Assembly: GCF_020829625.1 (NCBI RefSeq)
Contig: NZ_JAIVFX010000001.1
Location: 372,001-436,000 of the forward strand
Source of the DNA: Nostoc sp. XA010
Lineage (GTDB): Bacteria > Cyanobacteriota > Cyanobacteriia > Cyanobacteriales > Nostocaceae
Direction: 5' to 3'
Length of the DNA stretch: 64,000 bases
Under the pieces are notes generated by a model, which was not told the DNA's origin, made no database searches, and saw nothing but the letters and a program-made list of their open reading frames with translations. Shown here in pieces: positions 1-8,111 of this stretch. Numbering within the stretch: position 1 is the first letter of the stretch; the number at the start of each line of letters is the position of its first letter. Position numbers and translations under genes: made by a program.

Positions 1-1
1 G

Positions 2-238
2 TTACAAATGGGTGTTCTGCATCGTACTCCCATTGAAGGCGTTGTCGTCAAACGGACACTCTGGCTGATTTTTAATCCTAATCGCTATAGATCCAAGGCC
101 GCAGAAGCTTTTAGTCGGGAAATTTTGCCCCAGTTTGCTAATCCTGGATGGAGTCAGGATGTGTTAGCATTGGCACAAAAAAGCATCGTGATGTCTACAT
201 TGGATATAGCGACGTCTACCTCTGTCACCGAAGACTAA
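2..238 (+). CDS. rbcR: LysR-type regulator RbcR, C-terminal end (partial)
   Basis: This is the last ~78 codons of a gene that enters from the left edge; the reading frame is already open at base 2. The peptide has the distal substrate-binding region of cyanobacterial and chloroplast RbcR/Ycf30, with the block around VVVKRTLWLIFNP followed by a helix ending ILPQF. RbcR is a LysR-family DNA-binding regulator of carbon-fixation genes. The helix-turn-helix lies outside the window, so the family call rests on the C-terminus alone. The internal ATG at 8 is not a credible start because homology continues upstream of it. Confidence 0.7.
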   Translation, partial: LQMGVLHRTPIEGVVVKRTLWLIFNPNRYRSKAAEAFSREILPQFANPGWSQDVLALAQKSIVMSTLDIATSTSVTED

Positions 239-582
239 AATTTAGTGATTAGTCCTACCCTTATGGCATCTACGTCATTTGTCCGATGTTTTTTGTAAAT
301 GACCAATGAGCAAATAATTCGTAATGACGCCCTCTACGAGACGCTAAAAGCGTAGCTTACTTCTCTGTAAGAGTACGCGGACTCACTACCGCTAGGCTAA
401 CGTAATTCGTAATTATTATTCATAGCTTTTCGCGTAGCATACCGTAGGCAAGCTAAGAATCTGACATTAGTAAAAAAGTTTCCTGATCTTGATAAAGAAG
501 TTTAGTTTCTATGTAACCTGAAGGAATTACGAATTACGCATTATCAATTACGAATTATTTTGACTAATGACTAATCACGAAA
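239..582. repeat. Gene-free spacer with degenerate interspersed repeats
   Basis: About 340 bases without a credible gene. Bases 325-460 hold mosaic short repeats rich in cgtagc and gctaacg blocks, of the kind scattered in Nostoc spacers. Bases 525-580 hold several near-copies of aattacgaattac and a GACTAATGACTAATCAC run. The promoter of the downstream kinase gene must lie here, but no clear -10/-35 pair was identified. Confidence 0.5.
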
Positions 583-1980
583 ATGGAAGTTTACTGTACC
601 CGTCCACGTTGCCCACGCCCACAAAACTATTTTGCCGATTTAGATGATATTACGACGCTGAAAACAACGCAGCAAAAATACTGTACTACCTGTGGTATGC
701 CATTACTGCTAGATGGTCGTTATGTCACCGTGAAGCTGCTGGGAAGGGGGGGATTTGGAGCAGCCTTTTTGGCACGCGATCGCCGAATACCAGGAATGCG
801 TCAATGCGTAGTTAAGCAGTTTCAACCTGCGGGAAATTTAAGCTTAAATCAACTGCAACAAGCACAGTTGATGTTTGAGAGAGAGGCAGAAGTTTTATCA
901 CAACTGGGTAACGATCACGAACAAATCCCTGACTTGTTTGCCTTCTTTCCAGTAATAGTTAATGGTTTACAACCAGGACAAGAAGACCAGTTTTTTTACT
1001 TGGTACAAGAATACATCGATGGGCAAAACTTAGAGGAAGAATTAGTTCAACAAGGCAAATTTTCTGAACAGCAAGTGTTGCAGGTGCTGCAAGAAATCCT
1101 AAAGGTGCTAAAGTTTGTCCATCATAGAGGCATTATCCACAGAGATATTAAACCCTCTAACATCATGCGCCGTCGTGATGGCAGACTTTTCTTACTAGAT
1201 TTTGGCGCAGTTAAGCAAGTAACAAATGCTGCTCTTGGTTCTGCTGCTTCTTCCACAGGAATTTATTCTATGGGATTTGCACCGCCTGAGCAAATGGCTG
1301 GGGGTCAAGTATTTCCATCTACGGATTTATACGCTTTGGCTGTAACTATTATTATTTTGTTGACAAACAAAGAAGCAGTTCAACTATTTGACGCTTATAG
1401 TAACCAGTGGAAATGGCGATCACAAGTGACTGTCAGCCCTCGCCTTGCTGACATATTAGACAAGATGCTTCTACCTGCTGCTAATCAGCGTTTCCAGTCA
1501 GCTCAAGAGGTTTTAGATGCACTTAACCCACAGGCGGCTAAAGCCCCTACACAATTTAATTCGCCTTCTGTAACACTTCCGCCACAACCACCCAGTTCTA
1601 GTCCCGTCGTCCCTCGCCCACCAACTCAACCAGCGTTTTCGACAGTGGAATTGCTGGGTGGGGCGGCATTTAGTGGATTTGAAGGAGCATTAATTGCGAT
1701 CGCTCTCTTCAGTCTAGTAAAATCACCAATAGTTACTTTAAGTATTGCATTTGTAATTTTGGGGATACTGATATTTGCCCAAACTAGACGGTGGATTGAA
1801 AAGTTCGATTTATTAATTATTCCGACAATTACATTTGCTATTATTTTTTTTCTCCCTTTTTTACAGGGGGGGCTTGGCATTAAGGCAGTAATAATTTTAT
1901 CAGTTGCAGCAGCCTTAGTAACCATTTCTTTAACAGCCGTGTTTCGACTTATTTATAAATTATTATCTCTCTTACTTTAA
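583..1980 (+). CDS. Membrane-anchored Ser/Thr protein kinase with N-terminal Cys4 motif
   Basis: A Hanks-type kinase of 465 residues. Cys5, Cys10, Cys34 and Cys37 form a likely zinc-binding knuckle that is common in cyanobacterial kinases. The catalytic domain runs from about 47 to 315: glycine loop GRGGFG at 54-59, Lys78, HRD 186-188 with Asn193, DFG 206-208 and APPE 233-236. All catalytic residues are present, so it should be active. A Pro-rich linker (about 325-350) leads to three or four hydrophobic helices (about 360-460), which place the kinase domain in the cytoplasm. The next two genes, on the same strand, encode membrane-anchored periplasmic binding proteins. I infer that they could supply ligand input, but this is unproven. 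Confidence 0.9.
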   Translation: MEVYCTRPRCPRPQNYFADLDDITTLKTTQQKYCTTCGMPLLLDGRYVTVKLLGRGGFGAAFLARDRRIPGMRQCVVKQFQPAGNLSLNQLQQAQLMFEREAEVLSQLGNDHEQIPDLFAFFPVIVNGLQPGQEDQFFYLVQEYIDGQNLEEELVQQGKFSEQQVLQVLQEILKVLKFVHHRGIIHRDIKPSNIMRRRDGRLFLLDFGAVKQVTNAALGSAASSTGIYSMGFAPPEQMAGGQVFPSTDLYALAVTIIILLTNKEAVQLFDAYSNQWKWRSQVTVSPRLADILDKMLLPAANQRFQSAQEVLDALNPQAAKAPTQFNSPSVTLPPQPPSSSPVVPRPPTQPAFSTVELLGGAAFSGFEGALIAIALFSLVKSPIVTLSIAFVILGILIFAQTRRWIEKFDLLIIPTITFAIIFFLPFLQGGLGIKAVIILSVAAALVTISLTAVFRLIYKLLSLLL

Positions 1981-2043
1981 AAAACTTTTTCCAGAGGTAA
2001 GCTCTAGAAATAATAAACATTTTTATTTTATTTAAATCTGTTC

Positions 2044-3441
2044 ATGTCACAAAAGAATGAAACTAAAATTTTAGCTTTGACCCTGCTGTTGACTGTTGGA
2101 ATAGTTGGCGGTAGTGTTTGGTGGTTTACTAACAATGGGGTCAAAATTAATAATAGTATCACTCAAAATCCAGAAATAGGTAGCAATCTATCCTTACAAG
2201 ACCGCATTAGTTTTGGGGAAAAATCCTTGATTTTGGGTGATATTTCTCCAGTTAAAAAAGAAGGAGTACAGGCGATCGCAGCTAAAAGTTATGATAAAGC
2301 GATCGCTAATTTCACAGATGCCCTAAAACTCAAGCGTAACGATCCAGAAACGCTAATTTTTCTGAATAATGCCCGCATTGGTTCTTCTAAGAGCTACACC
2401 ATTATGGCTTCTGTACCATTCGGCACTGACCCCAATGCTGCTTTAGAAATTTTGCGTGGCATCGCCCAAGCCCAAAATGAAATTAATACCTCTGGAGGAG
2501 TCAAGGGAGTACCGTTAAGGGTAGGGATAGCTAACGACGACGACAATCCAGAAATAGCCAAGCAAATCGCTTCCAACCTAGTCAGCAATTCAGAAATATT
2601 AGGTGTAGTTGGGCCTAATACTAGCGATTCCACCTTAGCCGCCGGTACTATTTATACTTCAGGACAACTTGTAGCAATTTCCCCTACCAGTACATCTGTA
2701 AAAATTTCTAACTTTAGCCGCTACGTTTTTCGCACGGTTCCCAGTGATTTTATGGCTGCTAGAAGTTTAGCCAACTATATGGTGAGAACCTTGCAGAAAA
2801 AAAATGCAGTGATTTTTTTTAATTCTCAGAGTAACTATAGCCAGTCTTTAAAGTCGGAGTTTGTCTCATCGGTTTCCCTAGAGGGTGGACAAGTATCCAG
2901 CGAATTTGATTTGTCTCAGGTGGGTTTTAGTGCGGTTAAAAGTGTAGAACAAGCAACTAGGCAAGGTGCAGAAGTGTTGATGTTAGCTGCTAACACTGAA
3001 ACTCTCGATAAAGCGCTGCAAGTAATTCAGATTAACCAGAAAAAGTTAACTCTGCTGGCGGGAGATGATGTTTACACCGCTAAAACTTTAGAAATTGGCA
3101 GAGAACAAGCTGTGGGGATGGTATTGGCAGTTCCCTGGCATATTGATGGCGCTCCCAAGTCAGATTTTCCTCAGAAATCCCGGCAGTTATGGGGCGGTGA
3201 TGTGAGTTGGCGAAGTGCCCTTAGCTATGATGCGACTGTAGCTCTGATTGAGGCATTAAAACGCAATCCTACACGTTTGGGAGTCCAACAAGCACTCTTA
3301 TCCTCTGACTTTTCTACCATCGGTGCTTCTGGTACAATTCGGTTTTTAGCATCAGGCGATCGCAATGCCCCAGTCCAACTTGTAAAAATTGTTCCTGGTT
3401 CTCGTTCCCGCACGGGTTATGACTTTGAACCAGTGCGATAA
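2044..3441 (+). CDS. Membrane-anchored branched-chain-amino-acid-type (Peripla_BP_6) binding protein
   Basis: 465 residues. One N-terminal hydrophobic segment (about 9-29), with no lipobox and no obvious cleavage site, anchors the protein outside the cytoplasm. A short TPR-like stretch follows (about 75-110, AIANFTDALKLKRNDPETL). A LivK-type two-lobe ligand domain then extends to the end (about 120-460), with motifs such as EINTSGGVKG, VVGPNTS and SPTSTS. No ABC permease or ATPase gene is adjacent, so a sensory rather than transport role is plausible. The first ~29 residues closely match those of the next gene (MSQKNET start, WWFT end), although the ligand domains belong to different families. 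Confidence 0.8.
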   Translation: MSQKNETKILALTLLLTVGIVGGSVWWFTNNGVKINNSITQNPEIGSNLSLQDRISFGEKSLILGDISPVKKEGVQAIAAKSYDKAIANFTDALKLKRNDPETLIFLNNARIGSSKSYTIMASVPFGTDPNAALEILRGIAQAQNEINTSGGVKGVPLRVGIANDDDNPEIAKQIASNLVSNSEILGVVGPNTSDSTLAAGTIYTSGQLVAISPTSTSVKISNFSRYVFRTVPSDFMAARSLANYMVRTLQKKNAVIFFNSQSNYSQSLKSEFVSSVSLEGGQVSSEFDLSQVGFSAVKSVEQATRQGAEVLMLAANTETLDKALQVIQINQKKLTLLAGDDVYTAKTLEIGREQAVGMVLAVPWHIDGAPKSDFPQKSRQLWGGDVSWRSALSYDATVALIEALKRNPTRLGVQQALLSSDFSTIGASGTIRFLASGDRNAPVQLVKIVPGSRSRTGYDFEPVR

Positions 3442-3738
3442 TCAGCAATAAAAAATTAAAAATTAACCAATACTTAACCTGGAAAAAGCTTCAAAATGAG
3501 AAATTGAGCTTTATGAGGAAAAATTTTACTGTCAGTTTATTCTTACCAGCGCTCAAATTTTGAGAAAACAGAGGAATAATCCAAGGGATATTTATTATAC
3601 CTTGGCATCTATTGTAGTAAAAAGTGAGGATTTGTCAGCATTTGTTAATAAAACACCCGTCCTCCAAATACAATTTCAAATAGCAAGCACTTATCAAGTT
3701 AAGCATTTGTATTGAATGGACGCGTGAGTAATTATACT

Positions 3739-4785
3739 ATGTCCCAAAAAAATGAAACAACTATTCTTGTATTATCCATCTTAATCACGGTCGGGCTAAT
3801 AGCTGGCGGTTTTTGGTGGTTTACTAAAAAGTCTGGTGTTAACCTAAATACAATTAATTCTAGTAGCACCAAAACGCCCCAAGCCGCATCAGAACAGCCT
3901 AGTGGCAATACTTTCACTTTAGTACAGGATGTTCCTACAGGATTATTCAATTACGGTGGCAGTACATCTTGGGCACCGATTCGGTTGGTAGTTGATCCAG
4001 CACTTCAAGCGGCGCGGCCAGAACTTCGGCTGCGCTATGTAGAACCCAGTAATGCATCTCCTGGTTCTGGTACTGGCATTCAATCTCTGATAGACGGTCA
4101 ACTAGCTTTTGCCCAGTCCTCCCGACCAGTTATAGATCAGGAATTAAGCCGTGCCAAGCAGCGCGGGTTCACTTTGAAACAAATTCCTGTGGCAATTGAT
4201 GGTTTGGCAGTTGCAGTTAACCCCAACCTTAACATCCAAGGGCTAACGGTAGACCAGTTAAAGTCAATTTACATAGGCAAAATCAATAATTGGAGCCAGG
4301 TGGGCGGCCCCAATATTCCGATTAAGCCCTATTCCCGCCGCATTGCTGATGGCGGTACGGTGGAGCTTTTTGTTCAAGATATCTTGGGTGGTCAACCTTT
4401 CAGTTCCAATGTGGAATTTATCTCCACAACCACCCAAGCCTTGCAAAAATTGGCTGGTAGTCCTGGTAGTATCTACTACGCTTCTGCCCCAGAGGTGATT
4501 CCTCAATGCTCAATCAAAGCCTTGCCGTTGGGGCGAACGCAAGGGCAATATATTGCTCCATACCAAGAACCATCTGTCCTCCCGTCCGAATGTCCTGGTA
4601 AACGGAACAAATTGAACATTGAGGCTTTCCAGTCAGGAAAATACCCGATTACCCGCAATCTGTTTGTGGTGGTCAAACAAAATGGTCAGACTGAGCAGCA
4701 AGCAGGTGTCGCTTACGCCAACTTACTGCTGACTGAGCAGGGACAGGAACTGATTTCCCAAGCTGGGTTTGTCAAAATTCGCTGA
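3739..4785 (+). CDS. Membrane-anchored phosphate-binding-like (PstS family) protein
   Basis: A PstS/PBP-like-2 domain protein. The start was chosen at the ATG at 3739 because the peptide then begins MSQKNET like its neighbour; an in-frame TTG at 3712 would add nine residues. An N-terminal membrane helix (about 8-28) is followed by a Ser/Thr-rich linker and a ligand domain with the PstS-like GSGTGIQSLIDGQLAFAQSSR region, and then IYIGKINNWSQVGG, typical of the family. No pstCAB genes are adjacent. It probably shares an operon with the kinase and LivK-like genes, although a spacer of about 300 bases (3442-3738) without recognisable features separates it from the latter. Confidence 0.8.
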   Translation: MSQKNETTILVLSILITVGLIAGGFWWFTKKSGVNLNTINSSSTKTPQAASEQPSGNTFTLVQDVPTGLFNYGGSTSWAPIRLVVDPALQAARPELRLRYVEPSNASPGSGTGIQSLIDGQLAFAQSSRPVIDQELSRAKQRGFTLKQIPVAIDGLAVAVNPNLNIQGLTVDQLKSIYIGKINNWSQVGGPNIPIKPYSRRIADGGTVELFVQDILGGQPFSSNVEFISTTTQALQKLAGSPGSIYYASAPEVIPQCSIKALPLGRTQGQYIAPYQEPSVLPSECPGKRNKLNIEAFQSGKYPITRNLFVVVKQNGQTEQQAGVAYANLLLTEQGQELISQAGFVKIR

Positions 4786-4830
4786 CTCTTGCGATCGTCT
4801 CCGGCGGGGCGTAGCCCATCGCGCTCAAGA

Positions 4831-4855
4831 CAGAGTGGCGGAAATCGCCGCTCTG
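4831..4855. terminator. Hairpin between convergent genes
   Basis: A 10-bp stem (4831-4840 with 4846-4855, one G-T pair) closes a GAAAT loop between the convergent pstS-like gene and devH. There is no long T tract on either side, so it may act as a weak bidirectional terminator or simply be a repeat. The bases just before it (4800-4825) resemble the ggcgtagcccatcgc mosaic repeat found elsewhere in the window. Confidence 0.45.
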
Positions 4856-4864
4856 AACTGTGCT

Positions 4865-5614
4865 TTAACCAGCTCTATTAATCGATTCTGCTGGCAAGCA
4901 AATGAGATTATCGCCTTGAGTCAGGATTAAGCCACGTTGACGCAGCTTACCCATCAAGCGGGTGACAGTAACACGAGTGGAACCAATCGCGCTCCCAATT
5001 TGGGCATGGGTGAGGGGGAAGGGCAGACAATAACCGCGAATCACATCAGGATCAGTATCGCTCATTGCTGGCTCTCCATATTCCTCAATTAACAATGTGA
5101 GAAATCCTAAGAGTCGGTCAATTGTGCGGCGTTGTCCCAAGGCACTCAGCCACAGTAGCTTACGCTGGTGCTGATACCTAAAGGCATCCATAACTTCACG
5201 ACGGAAGTGAGGCCAGTTGTCTAAGTCATGCCAGTACATCCACAACACCGCAGTTTGGTCAACATGGGCGTAGGACTGGAGTGTGAATGGTGATTGGGCA
5301 ACAATTTCAAATGGCTGTCCCGCTCCCACAAAACCCAAGAACGCTTCTTCTGGGGTTCTGTTAATTCGTCGAGACGTTAGCTGGCTGGCAGTCGCGCTAA
5401 CTTGGGCGGTTCCTACCATACGGATCGCACCCCTTTGCACCAAATATAGCAATCCAGGCCGGGCTGGAATGCGCTCATCTTTGCTAAAGGTACGGCAGCG
5501 GTAGTGTTCTTGAGCCCAGTCAAGAATGCGTTGCCAAGTTAAAAAAGGCCGTGATGCCTCAGAAAAGGAGGATGGAGATTGCATAGGTAACAAAGAGCGT
5601 TCGGCTGAAGACAA
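4865..5614 (-). CDS. devH: Crp/Fnr-family regulator DevH
   Basis: 249 residues with a cNMP-binding-like beta-roll domain (about 25-150) and a C-terminal winged helix carrying LTHAQIGSAIGSTRVTVTRLMGKLR (split here as LTHAQIGSAIGS and TRVTVTRLMGKLR), which is very like the NtcA recognition helix. In Anabaena, DevH is a trans-acting regulator required for the heterocyst glycolipid layer and for aerobic nitrogen fixation. The start is uncertain: a TTG at 5614 gives MSSAERS, while an ATG at 5584 gives MQSPSSF; neither has a good ribosome site. The closest alternative is another NtcA-like Crp protein. The presence of the gene is the main hint of a heterocystous host. Confidence 0.75.
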   Translation of the reverse strand: MSSAERSLLPMQSPSSFSEASRPFLTWQRILDWAQEHYRCRTFSKDERIPARPGLLYLVQRGAIRMVGTAQVSATASQLTSRRINRTPEEAFLGFVGAGQPFEIVAQSPFTLQSYAHVDQTAVLWMYWHDLDNWPHFRREVMDAFRYQHQRKLLWLSALGQRRTIDRLLGFLTLLIEEYGEPAMSDTDPDVIRGYCLPFPLTHAQIGSAIGSTRVTVTRLMGKLRQRGLILTQGDNLICLPAESINRAG

Positions 5615-5896
5615 AGACGTAAATAAAAGGGTGCAAGGAGTGTCTTTGTGTTGGCGAGGCAGGCTTAACGCCTAACAGCGCCAGCCAATCCAAAGAATAG
5701 AAAGCAAATTACTCTCTACTCTTTTGTTATACTTCCTACTGTACAATGATGGTAGTAAAGATTACTTACTATTCATCAATTATTCATCAAATTTTATCCT
5801 CTTCTCATTTTTCTTTATCTAAATTAAATTTATACCGCACGATAGATGACAGAAAAGTAACAAATATATCTTACATGATGATTTAAATAATATTAC

Positions 5897-6865
5897 GTGC
5901 ATCATAAAATACAAGTTAGCAAATATACGTCAATTAAACAGTTAGTGTACAGTTATTTAATAAAATCACTAAGCATTGATACTTATAAAGCAGAAAATAA
6001 ACGCATAAGAGATGAGAAAATTCCTCTACACAAAGGTAGAGATAATAATAGAATTTTATACACCTCAAGTGTGTCTTTGGGACTATCAAAATCTCAGAAT
6101 CGAAAAGCGATGGAGCTTGCCAGTGCGATCGCCTCAGATATATCAGGGATCTGTGGAGACGTTTTTAGCATCCAAATAGTTCCCCCTGGTTTGATACATT
6201 TTGAATTAACTCACTCGACGTTAGCGACTTGGTTACAAAGTCTTGTAGAGGGGAGTGGGGAAGAAGCAGGGGAGCAGGGAGCAGGGAGCAGGGAGCAGGG
6301 AGCAGGGGAGAAGAATTTTCCCCTCTGCACCCTGCACCCCGCCCGTATGCCTCTTCATTCCCCTTTGCACCCTGCACCCCGCCCCTCTGCCTCTTTTCAA
6401 TGCCCAATGCTCAATTTGTTTGCTGTTCAATATGCCCATGCACGCTGCTGTTCGCTAGTGCTTCTGGCTCACCGAGAGGGATTGATTAAACTTAGAGAAC
6501 TAGTTCCAAATACTAGTCCAGCTTTTTGGAGTGTTATCTCTCCTAACCCTTTACCTTGGCTCAATGGTGACGGAACACTGCGGCTAAATCACCCAGATGA
6601 GCGTCGTCTAATTGGTGAGTTAATACAAGTGGTAGACAACATAGAATGCCCTGATGTTAAGGGTTCTCTGAAATGGGAAAAAGTAGCGCTGAGTTTGAGC
6701 GAAGCTTTTGAAAAGTTTTGGTGTAATTGCCGGATTTGGGGTGAGGTGAAAATTACTTCACCAGAGTTAGCCCAAGCCAGACTCGGATTGCTTATGGCTA
6801 CTCAGTCAGTATTAAGATTTGTGCTGGAGGAAAAGTTGGGTGTTTTTGCGCCTTTGGAGTTATGA
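5897..6865 (+). CDS. ArgRS-like protein lacking the catalytic core (DALR domain), with repeat-derived insert
   Basis: A GTG-start gene of 322 residues. Residues about 1-105 resemble the N-terminal additional domain of arginyl-tRNA synthetase (ending near PPGLIHFEL). Residues about 175-322 resemble the DALR anticodon-binding domain (for example ELIQVVDN and the closing LRFVLEEKLGVFAPLEL). No HIGH or KMSKS motif and no Rossmann core is present, so it cannot be a complete synthetase. Residues about 115-170 are low-complexity sequence translated from a GGGAGCA repeat block. The gene is divergent from devH. The role is unknown; tRNA binding or tRNA-Arg sensing is only a guess. Confidence 0.65.
   Translation: MHHKIQVSKYTSIKQLVYSYLIKSLSIDTYKAENKRIRDEKIPLHKGRDNNRILYTSSVSLGLSKSQNRKAMELASAIASDISGICGDVFSIQIVPPGLIHFELTHSTLATWLQSLVEGSGEEAGEQGAGSREQGAGEKNFPLCTLHPARMPLHSPLHPAPRPSASFQCPMLNLFAVQYAHARCCSLVLLAHREGLIKLRELVPNTSPAFWSVISPNPLPWLNGDGTLRLNHPDERRLIGELIQVVDNIECPDVKGSLKWEKVALSLSEAFEKFWCNCRIWGEVKITSPELAQARLGLLMATQSVLRFVLEEKLGVFAPLEL
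6260..6400. repeat. Purine/pyrimidine repeat block inside a coding region
   Basis: Tandem copies of a GGGAGCA heptamer (about 6270-6308) are followed by pyrimidine-rich copies of CCCTGCACCCCGCCC (about 6326-6390), so the block can fold back on itself. The same repeat type occurs in spacers at 31010-31075, 34315-34465, 35230-35365 and 47610-47675. Here it lies in frame within the ArgRS-like gene. Confidence 0.8.
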
Positions 6866-6946
6866 ATCGGTAATGTCGCTTAGGCAAAAATAAAAACTTT
6901 TATATATCTATTGACTCAATGCATCTCCTCAGCTACATTAACAGGT

Positions 6947-7004
6947 GTGTGAGGAGCGAACCAGGTAGGGCACCGAGACGAAACACGGCCAGTCGTCGGT
7001 GTCC
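6947..7004 (-). other. Structured element with Yfr1-like CU-rich motif
   Basis: Between two convergent genes there is a 9-bp hairpin (6968-6976 with 6996-7004, one G-T pair). Read on the minus strand, it is followed by CTCCTCACAC (6956-6947), which matches most of the ACUCCUCACAC core of the cyanobacterial sRNA Yfr1. A terminator stem, expected at the Yfr1 3' end, is not evident, and I know of no reason to expect yfr1 here. Treat this as a hairpin with a suggestive motif only. Confidence 0.25.
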
Positions 7005-7044
7005 TTTCTGATTTATATGGGTTAGGTTTGAAAAATTGCCCTCA

Positions 7045-7914
7045 TTACAGCAAAAACTTTTCAATTGCTACTGCTGCTCCATCTTCCTCTACGCTGGGAG
7101 CTACCCACTGCGCGATCGCTTGCACTCCTGCTGGTGCGTTGCCCATAGCTACACCAAGTCCAACATATTCCAGCATTTCTACATCATTGAAGTTATCGCC
7201 AATTGCCATAACGTTGGCTAACTCTAATCCCAGCAATTCTTCGGCTAGGTAACGCACAGCAGTTCCTTTATTCACAAAGGCGTTAGTTGCTTCAAAGAAG
7301 GTAGCAACAGATGTTGTCAGATAAAGTTCAGCAGGTGTATACTGACGGCGCAAATTCCCCAATAGCTTGTCGATCACATCAGTGTCATCAGACAAAGCGA
7401 GAATTTTTGTTGGTTCGTTCGTTAAGGCTTGGCGCAAATCACCCACGGGAATCGGGGTAATATCAGAACGTTCTGCATAAATTTGGGTTTCTCTGGTTAC
7501 TTCACGGACGTATAGTTGATCGTTGATGTAGAAGTGGACAGATAGGAGCGATCGCAACTCCGGCTGTTCAAAATAGTCGAGTAACTGGTGGGCGATTTCC
7601 CTGGAAACAGCCCAATGGCGATGAATTTTTTGGGTGATCGGATCTTGAATCCAGGCTCCTTGATAGGCCATCAATGGTAGGGTAGAGCCGATATCTTGGT
7701 GAAAGCGCAAGGCTGAACGATACATCCTACCTGTAGCGATCGCCACTTTAATTCCTCGTGCTTGCGCTGCAATAATAGCTTGCTTTACAGGTTCGCTGAT
7801 GGTGTTAGAGTGTCCAGCGATCGTGCCATCTATATCCAAAACTAATAGTTTAATATCTTTTGTAGCAGCCTGATGATCAGTAGATGCCAAGTGTGTAGCA
7901 GATGCTTTCTGCAT
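7045..7914 (-). CDS. Cof-type HAD-IIB family hydrolase
   Basis: 289 residues. Motif I is DIDGT with Asp27 and Asp29, motif II is ATGR, and motif IV is GDNFNDVEML near the C-terminus, followed by the family signature GVAMGNA. The large cap between motifs II and III (about 90-220) marks subclass IIB, as in Cof/YidA phosphatases acting on small phosphorylated metabolites. The exact substrate cannot be read from the sequence. The gene stands alone, convergent with the ArgRS-like gene. Confidence 0.9.
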   Translation of the reverse strand: MQKASATHLASTDHQAATKDIKLLVLDIDGTIAGHSNTISEPVKQAIIAAQARGIKVAIATGRMYRSALRFHQDIGSTLPLMAYQGAWIQDPITQKIHRHWAVSREIAHQLLDYFEQPELRSLLSVHFYINDQLYVREVTRETQIYAERSDITPIPVGDLRQALTNEPTKILALSDDTDVIDKLLGNLRRQYTPAELYLTTSVATFFEATNAFVNKGTAVRYLAEELLGLELANVMAIGDNFNDVEMLEYVGLGVAMGNAPAGVQAIAQWVAPSVEEDGAAVAIEKFLL

Positions 7915-8111
7915 AATTTCCTAGATTTTAAGTTCCAGTTAGAGGTTAACAGGCTCTAGCAGCCTGTGGTGAGTAGTGGAAAAAATAATTGGACGTTTTT
8001 TATTTAGAAGTCCCTTAGTACGCAAAAACTACGCTATTGTTGCCAAAGCAAAGCTGAACTAGCATCTGAAATTGCTAACTATGTAACGAAGCTTCTGGCT
8101 AAAATAGGGCT

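Noticed and set aside
6260..6400. CRISPR array
   Set aside because: The units are contiguous heptamers and pyrimidine runs without unique spacers of constant length.
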